Below are positions 1 through 8,904 of a stretch of 17,756 nt of DNA, piece after piece. Position 1 is the first letter of the stretch. Each line of letters starts with the position of its first letter. The translations under genes were made by a program, and so were the position numbers. The stretch lies in NCBI GenBank assembly GCA_027578815.1, contig JANBTH010000420.1:1-17756 (forward strand), written 5' to 3'. The notes beneath the pieces were generated by a model. It ran no database searches, was not told where the DNA came from, and saw only the letters and a list, made by a program, of their open reading frames with translations. Source of the DNA: Coemansia sp. RSA 1804 (lineage: Eukaryota; Kickxellomycota; Kickxellomycetes; Kickxellales; Kickxellaceae).

Positions 1-134
1 GCCGAACAGTGGGAGGCTGATAGCCATTGGATACGCAGTTGCGTCGCCCAGGTGCGGTTTCCGTTGACCTTTGTGAACTGACGATTCACCTCCCGTAGGA
101 GCTGGCGATATATGTGAAGCTGGTTTTGGTTCAT
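1..134 (-). CDS. LYR-motif mitochondrial protein, FMC1-like (5' end only, partial)
   Basis: Seen: on the minus strand an ATG at 134 opens a frame that runs off the left edge, giving 44 residues. It is the first ATG after an in-frame TGA about 40 nt upstream. The N-terminus has an IYRQLLREV segment (residues 8-16), followed by basic, polar helix-like sequence. Known: Complex1_LYR proteins begin with an (L/I)YR motif on an amphipathic helix and assist assembly of mitochondrial complexes; FMC1 helps F1-ATPase assembly. Inferred: the spacing and the YRxLLRE pattern look most like the FMC1 branch, but other LYR assembly factors are possible because only the first third or so is visible. It is transcribed divergently from the fumarate reductase gene, with about 730 bp between the two starts. 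Confidence 0.55.
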   Translation of the reverse strand, partial: MNQNQLHIYRQLLREVNRQFTKVNGNRTWATQLRIQWLSASHCS

Positions 135-865
135 TGTAAAAGAGGTCAGGCAATAATTCAAACACGAGACAGCTCACTTTTCTTCAAATGCCAGTGATTA
201 GCAAAACTACGCTTTTAATCATCTACTAGATTGGTTATGGCACCAAATTAGATATTACAGATATGGGCTCTTTAACGCACTGACCTCCAAAAAACACTTC
301 ATGAAAGCTTTATCGCTTTGCAGTAGGCAACTAAATAAAGACCACTGTGGCACAGTTGGGTGTGGGCGTTGTTACGGCGACAATTCAAATGCTAGAGCCA
401 TCTTCTTATGGTCGAAATGTAAGCAAACCTGACAAAGTCAAACATAAAATATAAAAAGCCCACTTTTGATGATATCATCCATTGTCTTTTGCTTGTAACA
501 TAGTAAATAGGGCTGTCTCTCTGCTTGACTTGCGTGGGGTCTGATGAAAATAATTGTAAATCAAGCAATACAAGCTATGTCGTAAGCACAGATATGAAAC
601 CAAAATAATCGTACGTTTCTTGCTAGAGCTTAAATTAAATAATGGCAACACATTAGGCGCTATTTGATAACAACAGCTCTTCTTTCTTCTGTCAAAATTG
701 TGCATTTCTGTGACCAAATACAACTATTTGCCTTGCTATTATATAAGAAAACCAGCACCTCACGAATACACGCGGAAGCAAAACAATAAAACAGTCGGTG
801 AATCTAGAAGAATAGAATATTTTTGTTGTCTAGACCAGTCGAGACCACTAACAACCACACACGCC
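135..865. promoter_or_regulatory. Divergent promoter region between the LYR-motif gene and fumarate reductase
   Basis: This stretch carries no convincing ORF. It is AT-rich and lies between two divergent starts, so it should hold both promoters. The only clear element is a TATAWA-type box at 740-746, about 120 nt upstream of the fumarate reductase ATG. No tRNA or repeat was seen. Confidence 0.5.
740..746 (+). promoter_or_regulatory. TATA box for fumarate reductase
   Basis: The sequence TATATAA lies about 120 nt before the ATG at 866, a spacing usual for fungal TATA promoters. It is a motif match only. Confidence 0.4.
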
Positions 866-2614
866 ATGATTCGCATGCCAAGAGGGAGAGCTCTCAGAGT
901 GGTCTTTTTGTTTGCAACATTTGCTCTTTGTTCAATATTCCATAAACTACTTTTTGGATCCTATCCCGCCGGCTCTTTGAGCGATATTCTCGGTGGTCAT
1001 AAAACATCAAACGAAAAGCAGCAGATCGACTCTGTAGAGCAAGACATGTCGCCGAGCCGCTCGAATATTGTGGTTGTTGGCGGTGGCCTAGCGGGCATGG
1101 CTGCAGCAATAGAAGCACTTTACCAAACAAAAGAAAGTGCGAGAGTAACGGTGACACTATTAGAAAAGGAAAGACGTACGGGTGGCAACTCGGCCAAGGC
1201 ATCCTCGGGGATAAACGGTGCGGTGACTCAAGTGCAGAAACGCGTTGGGAGCAAAGACAGCGTTGAGGCATTTGTCCGTGATACCATTGAATCGGGACGT
1301 GGAAGATCCAGCGAAACGCTAGTCAAGAGGATGATCAATGAAAGCGCTGATGCAGTGTCGTGGCTGCAAAACGGATTTCTACTTGAGCTAGAGACTGTGT
1401 CACAGCTGGGTGGTCATAGCTTTCCGCGTACGCATCGTATACCCGACAGAAACGGCAAACCGCGTCCTGTTGGCTGGGAGATTGCCAGCACACTAGGGAA
1501 TTATTTAAGTGAGCAGGCAGGACAAACAGGATCGCGCTTCAGGCTTATCACCGAAGCTAGAGTCACAGAGTTTTTGACTGCTGGAAACGGCCGCATATCT
1601 GGACTAATCTATGAAAGTGCCAAGTCTGGCTCAAGCTCTATTCAAAGGCATAGCCACGAATCCGATGTGGTGGTTCTAGCAACAGGCGGGTTTGGCGGCG
1701 AAGGCAGTCAGCCCAAGCTCCTCAAAAAGTATGCCCCAGATCTTGTCGGATTACCAGCTACAAACGGGCCCTTTGCGACAGGCGATGGGGTTTTGATGGC
1801 GTCGGCGGTTGGTGCAGCACTGGTGGACATGGATCAGATTCAGGTCCATCCAACAGGATTTGTGAAGGCTGACGACCCAAGCAACCCAACAAAATTTCTA
1901 GCAGCCGAATCACTGCGCGGAGCAGGTGGGATTCTGCTGAATGGACTTGGCAAACGCTTTGTCAATGAGCTGGATACCCGTGATAGCGTCACTAGCGCAA
2001 TGGCAGAGTCATGCTCAAGCGAAAGCACACGTGCGCAATATCGAATCCACGGTAGCACGGACAGAGGAGCTGTGAAAACACAAGCGGCAGCCTATCTTGT
2101 TCTTTCCCAAGCGGCTGCAGACAGCTTTGGACATGGAGCGCTTGGCTTCTACCAGAAGATGGGGCTGATGCACAGTGTTTCTGGGCTGGATGGGTTGGCT
2201 TCGGCAATCCGCGTCGACCTTGAAACTCTAAGACAGACTCTGCTTAGCTACGACAGTGCCAAAGATCTCAAGACAAAAGACGACTTTGGCAAGACAGTGT
2301 TTCCCCAGCGCATGCTTAATCCGGACAAGCCTGGAGACAGCTACTTCTGGGGCGTGGTGACGCCGAGCATTCATTACACAATGGGCGGCGTTCGGTTTGA
2401 CCAGATGTCCCGGGTTCTGCGAGAGTCAGATGGCCAGCCGATTCCAGGGCTTTTAGCAGCAGGCGAAGTCACAGGTGGGCTGCATGGAGCAAACCGCCTG
2501 GCCGGGAACTCGCTGCTGGAATGTGTTGTCTATGGGCGCCGGGCCGGACAATACGCGGCGGCTGAGGTATCTGACCAGCATTCCGACAGTCTATATAATC
2601 TACTGCCAGAATAA
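866..2614 (+). CDS. FAD-dependent fumarate reductase (Osm1/Frd1 type) with N-terminal membrane anchor
   Basis: A 582-aa soluble-type fumarate reductase: it reduces fumarate to succinate with FAD, reoxidising reduced flavins. Seen: the start is the first in-frame ATG (CACGCC context); upstream frame is open only from non-ATG codons. A basic N-terminus followed by a hydrophobic stretch (about residues 10-27) looks like a signal anchor. A GGGLAG dinucleotide loop lies at about 71-76, followed by GGNSAKASSG. The catalytic residues known from Shewanella flavocytochrome c3 (H365, E378, R381, R402, H504, R544) appear as H328 in HPTGF, E348 and R351, R372 in DTRD, H503 in IHYTMGG and R544 in GANRLAG. 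No haem or cytochrome b5 domain is present. Known: yeast Osm1 acts in mitochondria and in the ER, where it serves as an electron acceptor during oxidative folding. Inferred: the anchor favours an ER or other endomembrane form. It looks intact. Confidence 0.9.
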   Translation: MIRMPRGRALRVVFLFATFALCSIFHKLLFGSYPAGSLSDILGGHKTSNEKQQIDSVEQDMSPSRSNIVVVGGGLAGMAAAIEALYQTKESARVTVTLLEKERRTGGNSAKASSGINGAVTQVQKRVGSKDSVEAFVRDTIESGRGRSSETLVKRMINESADAVSWLQNGFLLELETVSQLGGHSFPRTHRIPDRNGKPRPVGWEIASTLGNYLSEQAGQTGSRFRLITEARVTEFLTAGNGRISGLIYESAKSGSSSIQRHSHESDVVVLATGGFGGEGSQPKLLKKYAPDLVGLPATNGPFATGDGVLMASAVGAALVDMDQIQVHPTGFVKADDPSNPTKFLAAESLRGAGGILLNGLGKRFVNELDTRDSVTSAMAESCSSESTRAQYRIHGSTDRGAVKTQAAAYLVLSQAAADSFGHGALGFYQKMGLMHSVSGLDGLASAIRVDLETLRQTLLSYDSAKDLKTKDDFGKTVFPQRMLNPDKPGDSYFWGVVTPSIHYTMGGVRFDQMSRVLRESDGQPIPGLLAAGEVTGGLHGANRLAGNSLLECVVYGRRAGQYAAAEVSDQHSDSLYNLLPE

Positions 2615-3268
2615 GAGGAGACAGACATATTCTAAACTCTTGTTATTTTTTGTTTTGTCGAGCCAGCTCAAGAACATGGAACACCTCCTGTTTCTGACTG
2701 TCTCCATCCGCCTCGCACAAACAAAGAATGCCGCTCTCCTGGCTGAATGTCCGCAAACAACATCGGATAGACCTAAAAAAAGACTTGGCGTCAAACGAAA
2801 CAAGCATAAATGGAGGGGATGTGTCAGCAAGGCTGACCAAAAATACAGCAGGTCCGCTCAAACAAAAAAAAAAGCGTGACAGAAGCCGGCGGCCTTCTTT
2901 CCCCTCCTGCCTTTTATCATTGCTTTGTCTTTTTCCCTTCCATATTTTCTTTTTTTATATATAGAGTACGTGCTTAGCAGACATTGTCGTCTGCCTTTGG
3001 TCGGTTGTATTTTCTTTTCTCTTTCTTGTTCAATATCCTAAAGGTCTCTAGAGGTGTGTCCATATCCCTTTATCCTTTCCGCTGATTCTTTTTTCTTTCC
3101 ACCTCTCTTTGTCACTATCGCTTTTGAATACATACTTTTACTTGATTGCTTTGCTTTTTCTCTCTCGGCTTACGCAGAACTTGAACAGCCAAGTAGGTAT
3201 ATCTGCTTAAAGACGACCAGGGCTGAACGACGCCTATAGTCCCTCCATACCTATCCTGACGAATCGCT
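2615..3268. promoter_or_regulatory. Intergenic region: fumarate reductase 3' end and phosphatase promoter
   Basis: About 650 bp without a convincing gene. From about 2890 the plus strand becomes pyrimidine-rich, with long T and CT runs typical of fungal promoters and leaders. A TATATATA element lies at 2956-2963, about 305 nt upstream of the phosphatase ATG. Short ORFs here overlap one another on both strands and show no protein-like features. Confidence 0.45.
2956..2963 (+). promoter_or_regulatory. TATA-like element upstream of the phosphatase gene
   Basis: TATATATA lies inside a T-rich tract and is followed by a pyrimidine-rich leader. It is the only TATA-like element between the two genes, although about 305 nt from the ATG is rather far. 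Confidence 0.3.
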
Positions 3269-6200
3269 ATGGACAATAGACGGCCAAATTCAAAGCTTTT
3301 TGAGGAGGGCCAGCTTGAGAAAGAGCGCAGACTACGCCTTGCACACCGCCCTTCGTTGACTACTTCGTGGTCGGTGGCCGCGCTTGATCGTCTTGACGAA
3401 AACGATTCAGAGGACAGCTACAACTCCTTGGTACAAAGCACACATAGTGCGCAGGAAGGAGTGCTACATATCCCCTCTAGCACCAGAGTTCGACGAACAA
3501 GCTCCAAGGCGCCGGATTCGCCATTGCCGCCGCCGCCCCTCCCATATCGCTTTTCACCAACACAAGCACAGATGCAGATACAGATTCCACGACAACCAGT
3601 TCACCGAAGATTGTCACATCAGACCCAGCCAATGTCCCCGCTGGTGCCAAAGCCCTCCACCCCGCAGCCTCTTGCTCTCCGGTCTCGGGAACCGGAATAC
3701 TCAACAGAGAACAACTTTGAAATGTATAAAGATGCTTCCTCTAGCATTCATCCAGCCGGCCATGCAAAGTATCTGATTGACACTACTGGCGACGGCGATT
3801 TGGAATTTAGAGAAGCGCCAGAGCCAGCACACAGGGCTGCATTCCATCGCTCGGCAAACAGCCTACCTATAAATGTGCCGTTAATATCAGCCCCACCGCT
3901 GGACAGCCGATCCTCGGTTGCACCCAGCGCACCACCCATCCCAAAGCGCGTGCCCACCTTTTTGTCGCTTGACCATGCAAGGATGCCCAGAAGCGACAGC
4001 TATAGAAGCCGCAGCAATACCAGCGCGAATGACTACTCATCGGTGCAGGCATACAACTTGAGCGCAGAAGATGCATTTGCAGACAGGTCGGCCACATCAC
4101 CAGAGGACATTCGTAGGGCGGCTATACAGGACGCAAGCGACAATATTAACCGCAAGATGTTCAGTGACAAGGTTTTAAACTTCCGCGACCTTGGGGTTAG
4201 CGCCATCAAAGCTGGTTTAAAATTGCATCAGAGCTGGGACAAAGCAAAACACGAAGGTCCCATGCCAGGCGTCGTATTTCGGTCGGCTGAGCTCGGGTCG
4301 GCATACGAGCATGACGTCAAAATGTTGTTTTCAAAGTACGGTATTCGAACAATCATTGATCTCAGGTCGGAACTGGAGGCACGTGCCAGCGACATCTTGA
4401 TTAAGCACTACCCTGCGTCAATCCAGCCAACCGCCGACCAAAGCATAGAAAGGCTCATGCGTCTGCGCGCTGCCCAGGTTCGGAAGACCCTTGTGGAGGT
4501 AGCTGCACACAGTTATGAAACTGCTGCAAAGCCTTGGGAAAGGACCGGCGAAACACAAACAAGCTGGTCAAAGCGCAATTCGCTCAAGTACTCCCGATCT
4601 CTTGGTGATCCACGCAGAGATCCCTTTGCTCGTGCGTTGGCCCATCTATACGATGAAGCATCGGATCAAGAGTACCTCGATACGGAAAATATATCTCGCA
4701 ATCATCCATACGTTCCCACGATTAGGCTTCCGCCTGAAGCAGTTGAGCACCCGGACAGTCATAGCTCTGACGAACTACAACTCCAGCCTCTTCAGGATCC
4801 AAGTAGCGATCTATCGACTGTTCCAGGCATTGGCGAATCTAGCCATAGAGCTAATAGTGTCGAGCCGGCGGCTAATGGAGGACCTGCGCAGTATCCGAGT
4901 CTGGCTCAGTCTGCTATTGATTGGGGGAGTGATACTCTTCAGGTTCTGCGGTCGTATTGGGACGGCTCGTGGGGTGGTATCTATAGCGCCGGCGTGCACA
5001 GCAGAGCGGCTCCAACAACACCGCTTCCACCTCGGCCCCAAAACAGGCCGTATGAAGAGGATAGCGCTAGCAGCTCTACAGAGTCTCCCTCATACTCTTA
5101 TGGAAGCCAGCCCAACGATGTATTAGAAGGAAGCGACCCTAGCCCTCCAGAATGGATTACACACCCACACCCACACCCACACCCACAATCATTGCGCAAG
5201 GCTAGCAATGCTGCCACTACTAGCAGCAACAGCTCTGATGATTCGTTCTATAAGATCTCTGACGAGGAGAAAGCACGATCTGGCACGCGCTATGGCCTTC
5301 AATCGGTAGATCGCGATGCAGTAGATGATATAGACCGTGATTCGCCACAAACATTGCTTCGAGCAGACACAGGTCCTGCCGTCGCTTTTATCGACCAACA
5401 GAACGGTAGTACGGCTGCCCCGATGGCGCAGCACCATTCCAGCGATGACATTCCCCATTCAGGCGCAAATGTTTCCCGTATGAGGTCGGCAAGAGTTGTC
5501 AAGAACAGGTTTTCAGGAGAGCGTCGCCGGTATCGTTGTAACGTCATTGGTGAGAACTACCGCAAAAAGTGTGTCTGGGCGAGTGCGCCGTGGTCGACCA
5601 AAATCAAAGTCATACTGCGCTTTGCAACATTCAACAAGGCAGAGGCCATCCGCACCATTGGGAGAGAGGTGCTTGCTCCTCGAACGCTAGCCGGGTCCTA
5701 CGAAGACTACGTCGACTACTGCAAGGAGGAGTTTGCGGCGGTTATGAGAATATTTGCCGACCCTTGCGCATACCCGATCTTGTTTCATTGCCAGCACGGC
5801 AAAGACCGAACAGGGATTGTGGCTATGCTTCTGCTCGGCATTCTGGGCGTTGATGACCAGATAATAGCGGCAGACTATGCGCGGTCGGAGAAGAACCTTG
5901 TGCCTGTGCGCCAGCGCATGGAGATGCTTGACATGGGCGCTGTTGGCCTGCCCCCGGCGTTTTGCGATGCCCCAGCACCAGTGATGCTGAATCTTCTGAA
6001 CCATATCAGGAATAGCTATGGCTCGGTGCGCGGATATTTGCGCTCTGCAGGACTGAAGGAGCAGGAGATCAACACCATCGCGTGGTGCCTTCGAGGAAAC
6101 TTTTGTGGCCTCGTGCGGGAAGAGACAAAAAGAGCACACACCGAATCCCGCAGGATGTATTTACGCCCAAGCGCTGCGCGTTCGGACGTCTTTGCCCGCC

Positions 6201-6307
6201 CGTTAGAGGAGGAGTCGGGGTTTCTGCCCATGCACACCGCCAACAACCGTAATTACGATGCAAGACGGGGCTCGAGCATGACAATTGAAGCAGCAGAAAG
6301 CGCCTGA
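3269..6307 (+). CDS. Y_phosphatase3-type tyrosine/lipid phosphatase with a large disordered insert
   Basis: A 1012-aa protein. Seen: the start is fixed by an in-frame TGA at 3257-3259, 12 nt before the ATG. Residues 1-290 are low-complexity, with a PLPPPPLP SH3-ligand-like run (85-92) and an RRTS PKA-like site (75-78). The phosphatase begins with NFRDLG (304-309), VVFRSAEL (335-342) and IIDLRS (362-367). It resumes near residue 753 and carries the CX5R signature HCQHGKDRTG, with C841 and R847, then a helical tail containing YGSVRGYL. In most relatives the NFRDLG and CX5R motifs lie roughly 100-150 residues apart; here they are 537 apart, because about 375 Ser/Pro/Asp-rich residues with an (HP)4 run interrupt the fold. 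Known: this PF13350-like family includes mycobacterial PtpB and acts on phosphotyrosine or phosphoinositides. GKDRTG argues against the Siw14 group, which has GKHRTG. Catalytic residues are intact; the substrate is unknown. Confidence 0.82.
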   Translation: MDNRRPNSKLFEEGQLEKERRLRLAHRPSLTTSWSVAALDRLDENDSEDSYNSLVQSTHSAQEGVLHIPSSTRVRRTSSKAPDSPLPPPPLPYRFSPTQAQMQIQIPRQPVHRRLSHQTQPMSPLVPKPSTPQPLALRSREPEYSTENNFEMYKDASSSIHPAGHAKYLIDTTGDGDLEFREAPEPAHRAAFHRSANSLPINVPLISAPPLDSRSSVAPSAPPIPKRVPTFLSLDHARMPRSDSYRSRSNTSANDYSSVQAYNLSAEDAFADRSATSPEDIRRAAIQDASDNINRKMFSDKVLNFRDLGVSAIKAGLKLHQSWDKAKHEGPMPGVVFRSAELGSAYEHDVKMLFSKYGIRTIIDLRSELEARASDILIKHYPASIQPTADQSIERLMRLRAAQVRKTLVEVAAHSYETAAKPWERTGETQTSWSKRNSLKYSRSLGDPRRDPFARALAHLYDEASDQEYLDTENISRNHPYVPTIRLPPEAVEHPDSHSSDELQLQPLQDPSSDLSTVPGIGESSHRANSVEPAANGGPAQYPSLAQSAIDWGSDTLQVLRSYWDGSWGGIYSAGVHSRAAPTTPLPPRPQNRPYEEDSASSSTESPSYSYGSQPNDVLEGSDPSPPEWITHPHPHPHPQSLRKASNAATTSSNSSDDSFYKISDEEKARSGTRYGLQSVDRDAVDDIDRDSPQTLLRADTGPAVAFIDQQNGSTAAPMAQHHSSDDIPHSGANVSRMRSARVVKNRFSGERRRYRCNVIGENYRKKCVWASAPWSTKIKVILRFATFNKAEAIRTIGREVLAPRTLAGSYEDYVDYCKEEFAAVMRIFADPCAYPILFHCQHGKDRTGIVAMLLLGILGVDDQIIAADYARSEKNLVPVRQRMEMLDMGAVGLPPAFCDAPAPVMLNLLNHIRNSYGSVRGYLRSAGLKEQEINTIAWCLRGNFCGLVREETKRAHTESRRMYLRPSAARSDVFARPLEEESGFLPMHTANNRNYDARRGSSMTIEAAESA
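5161..5187 (+). repeat. ACACCC hexanucleotide repeat coding for (His-Pro)4
   Basis: Four and a half perfect copies of ACACCC lie inside the phosphatase insert and are read as alternating His-Pro. Because the unit is six bases, copy-number change keeps the frame. Confidence 0.9.
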
Positions 6308-6382
6308 GGCCGAAGCACCCAATATTCTTGTATGTTGAACAAGACAATAGAATATACTTTTTGAGATGGATTATAGATTTCC

Positions 6383-6388
6383 TTTATT
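6383..6388 (-). terminator. AATAAA poly(A) signal for rec8
   Basis: AATAAA on the minus strand, about 20 nt after the rec8 stop codon. Motif match only. Confidence 0.4.
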
Positions 6389-6401
6389 GTGACTGTATTG
6401 A

Positions 6402-6407
6402 AATAAA
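6402..6407 (+). terminator. AATAAA poly(A) signal for the phosphatase gene
   Basis: AATAAA on the plus strand, 95 nt after the phosphatase stop and ending one base before the rec8 stop codon. Cleavage downstream of it would place the phosphatase 3' end antisense to the end of rec8. Confidence 0.4.
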
Positions 6408-6408
6408 C

Positions 6409-8688
6409 TTAAATCAAAGAAATGCTTATTTCACGAGACGCGATATCCTGACTAACACGGAAAACAGACATCGTTGCCATTTGAAGGATATCCACAAAAG
6501 CACGAGCCGCAGCGCGACGTGTCTTGAAGGGATCGGTCAGTACGTTGCTAAAAGTAATGGCTGATTTCCCGCACTCCTTCATCCGTACAACCATAAACCT
6601 TTGGAAGTTTTGCAGCTCCACATCTATCACCTCAATGGATAGCTCTTGGTGTAGACTGTTGCTTACACGCTCTGGGCCGAGAAAAGAATCCATGTCAGAT
6701 GCAATTGATCCCCTGCTGCTGCTGCTGCTGCTATCTTTGTTGACAAGGCAGTCAGCTGCCAGAAGGAACTGCTGTATTTCAATTTGCTCATCTTGAATTG
6801 GCAGATCCGGAAATGGAGCTGCGGACATAGATGGTGAGTTGCTGCAAGATTCACCAATGCTATGACGCATGCCAATATCTGGGCTCGATTCAGTGCGAAC
6901 CGACATTGGAAGGCTAGCTGGTTTTCGAGGATCCATTGACTGCATAATGCTGGGGTTGAGCCATGGGATGTCTGTATGTAGATCCAAGATATCTGCATCC
7001 TGTATCGGGCGTTCTGGCTCGATGGGGTCGCTAGCACCTCTTCCCAGCTCGACCTCAATATCCTCTTCCTCATCTAGCGCTCCGATGCTACCAGAGAGAG
7101 AGTTATTGTCGGTATTTTCATAAGAAATCTTTTTGTACCCATCTATATCTGGTGACGGTACCGTATTGTCACCGGACAGGTAGCTTTGCTCGCTTGGAAA
7201 TGTATCTTTGCAGAGCACTATAAAGAGACGCGCCGCAACATCCACACTGTTATTTGTATACATTCTGCTAGCAACAGCAGCACGGTTGGCAACTAGCTTT
7301 TGAGCACATACTTTTGTCAGCACCCCTGCCTTCGTGTACAGCAGCCGCTCGTCGTCCCACACACATGAGCTGCCCCACAGACTGGTTATGTCAAGCGAAT
7401 GTGTGTTACTGGGGCCAAAAACATGGCTGTTTACCTGTGAATCATGTCTCATTCTGTCTGGTCTTGGCCGTGCTGACGATGAAGCAAATCTAGATGAGGC
7501 AAGTGGGCTAGTTTGAACAACCGGGGGAAGAGTCTGCATTATTGCATTCTCTACTATCTCCAATAGCGCTTCGGAATCACTTTTGCTAACGGCTGGCAGA
7601 GATATTGGACTGCTGCCTCCGGGAATAATATTAGCCACGTTGGTAGAAGCCATGCCAAGCATTTCAGCCTTTCTGCTTTTGCCATCGCCGCTTGATGTAC
7701 TTGGGTTTGTCGCAACTAGCTGTGCATCGGAAACATCCTCCTTTCTAGCGTATAAAGGAGGTTGCTCAGGATCCGAGATACTTGTTCTAATATTATGTGT
7801 CAGCATTCCAGGAGAGCTGGCTGGGTATAGTACCGTCTGCATATCCTCATCCGTGGTATGGCTCTGAACTTTAGAAACTCGTGGTAGAATAAAATGCAAA
7901 TCGCCACTGGAATCAAACAGTATATCATTATCGTCTTCATACATAGGTGGAGAGGCGCCTTGAATTTCAGGGCTTTCGTTGCTATTTCCTAAGCACAACG
8001 TATTGCCGTTTTCCTTTGCCAATAATGATGACCTCCTATTAGAAAATATATTCTCAGAGTTGACAGCATTTCTTTGACGTAGCTGGGTTTCTGGAAGCGA
8101 GATTGATTGCCAACGCTGTGTATTATTTTCACTCGTGTTGTCAGCGTTTGATGAATGATCTGTCAAAGGCAATGTTTTGGTGCCAGACCAGCCAAAAGAA
8201 TGCCAAACTTTGAGACATCCAGAATCGCCGGCTAGCTTTCCGATTGCGTCTGCTACTATCTGTTCAATGACCAAATTGCCATTATCCAGCAGTGCAGAGC
8301 ACTCAATCTCCTTATTGGCATAGGGCAGTGTTATCTGGTGTGCGCTTGAAACGATTGTATTTGAAGATATGAATGGATTGTACCTCTGTCGACTTGTAAT
8401 CCAGGGGAGAGAGACCATCCGGGAACATGTGCAATTGCACTCTGAGTGAAGAAGCGAAAACTTTTTAGCCAATACCTGGACCAACCCTGAAAGAAGAACC
8501 GACGCCAGGCGTAGTGAAATAAAGGTGTCAGGCTGGACGAGATCAGCGCATGCACGTGGAATGTCGACATTGGCGATATCCTTATTGCTTATATGTCTCC
8601 ATTTACATTGCGGCCCAGCTGTTGCAAGCAACCAGATAGTGCTGTACTTGCCCCGACGATATCCAAGAAGCTCATGCGAGTAGAACAT
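6409..8688 (-). CDS. rec8: Meiotic cohesin kleisin subunit Rec8
   Basis: A 759-aa kleisin that would close the Smc1-Smc3 ring on meiotic chromosomes. Seen: the N-terminus starts MFYSHELL and continues with RRGKYSTIWLLATAG (11-25), then a KKD-like NKDI and VDIPRAC segment and a helical stretch to about residue 95. This is the Rad21/Rec8 N-terminal domain, and it resembles fission yeast Rec8 more than Rad21. The last 85 residues or so (about 675-759) have the winged-helix pattern of the Rad21/Rec8 C-terminal domain, ending in AARAFVDILQMAT and a final beta-strand. The middle is polar and probably disordered. It holds a separase-like ELGR (547-550, ExGR) in an acidic context, a second ExxR at 557-560, and a Ser run encoded by CTG repeats. 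Known: separase cuts Rec8 after such Arg residues. Rad21/Scc1 is the main alternative. No intron is needed. Confidence 0.85.
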   Translation of the reverse strand: MFYSHELLGYRRGKYSTIWLLATAGPQCKWRHISNKDIANVDIPRACADLVQPDTFISLRLASVLLSGLVQVLAKKFSLLHSECNCTCSRMVSLPWITSRQRYNPFISSNTIVSSAHQITLPYANKEIECSALLDNGNLVIEQIVADAIGKLAGDSGCLKVWHSFGWSGTKTLPLTDHSSNADNTSENNTQRWQSISLPETQLRQRNAVNSENIFSNRRSSLLAKENGNTLCLGNSNESPEIQGASPPMYEDDNDILFDSSGDLHFILPRVSKVQSHTTDEDMQTVLYPASSPGMLTHNIRTSISDPEQPPLYARKEDVSDAQLVATNPSTSSGDGKSRKAEMLGMASTNVANIIPGGSSPISLPAVSKSDSEALLEIVENAIMQTLPPVVQTSPLASSRFASSSARPRPDRMRHDSQVNSHVFGPSNTHSLDITSLWGSSCVWDDERLLYTKAGVLTKVCAQKLVANRAAVASRMYTNNSVDVAARLFIVLCKDTFPSEQSYLSGDNTVPSPDIDGYKKISYENTDNNSLSGSIGALDEEEDIEVELGRGASDPIEPERPIQDADILDLHTDIPWLNPSIMQSMDPRKPASLPMSVRTESSPDIGMRHSIGESCSNSPSMSAAPFPDLPIQDEQIEIQQFLLAADCLVNKDSSSSSSRGSIASDMDSFLGPERVSNSLHQELSIEVIDVELQNFQRFMVVRMKECGKSAITFSNVLTDPFKTRRAAARAFVDILQMATMSVFRVSQDIASREISISLI
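6713..6732 (-). repeat. CTG/CAG trinucleotide repeat coding for a Ser run in Rec8
   Basis: Six perfect CTG units plus two bases on the plus strand. Read as AGC on the minus strand, they give a polyserine run in the predicted disordered middle of Rec8. Confidence 0.9.
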
Positions 8689-8828
8689 GTCAAGAAACTA
8701 ACGGATAGAATGTGGTTCAGATGTGAAAATGAAGATGCGTTGAAGTATATTTTAAAAGGTAAGAATAATTACTAGTATATTGTTTTGTTCAGTGAGATAC
8801 CCATGGTTTTGTTTTATCTCCAACACAA

Positions 8829-8836
8829 TGTTTATC
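8829..8836 (-). promoter_or_regulatory. Forkhead-type octamer GATAAACA, distal to proximal copy 1
   Basis: The minus strand reads GATAAACA, which contains a perfect RYAAAYA forkhead core. It lies about 140 nt upstream of the rec8 ATG and is repeated exactly at 8897-8904. Binding is inferred. Confidence 0.25.
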
Positions 8837-8896
8837 GCGCTGTTAAGATTTTTATCCGGTAACTCTACATAGGCTCTGGTACATGCCGATTACCAG

Positions 8897-8904
8897 TGTT
8901 TATC
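8897..8904 (-). promoter_or_regulatory. Forkhead-type octamer GATAAACA, copy 2
   Basis: Identical to the copy at 8829-8836, same orientation, about 210 nt upstream of the rec8 ATG. Binding is inferred. Confidence 0.25.

Noticed and set aside
698..865. Upstream extension of the fumarate reductase frame
   Set aside because: It opens at TTG, contains no ATG, crosses the TATA box and shows no protein-like features.
2475..2964. Short ORFs overlapping the fumarate reductase 3' end and the gap
   Set aside because: They overlap in several frames on both strands and have no recognisable features.
4515..5126. 203-codon ORF in an alternative frame inside the phosphatase insert
   Set aside because: It shadows a continuous coding frame in low-complexity sequence. 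The main frame continues into an intact catalytic domain.
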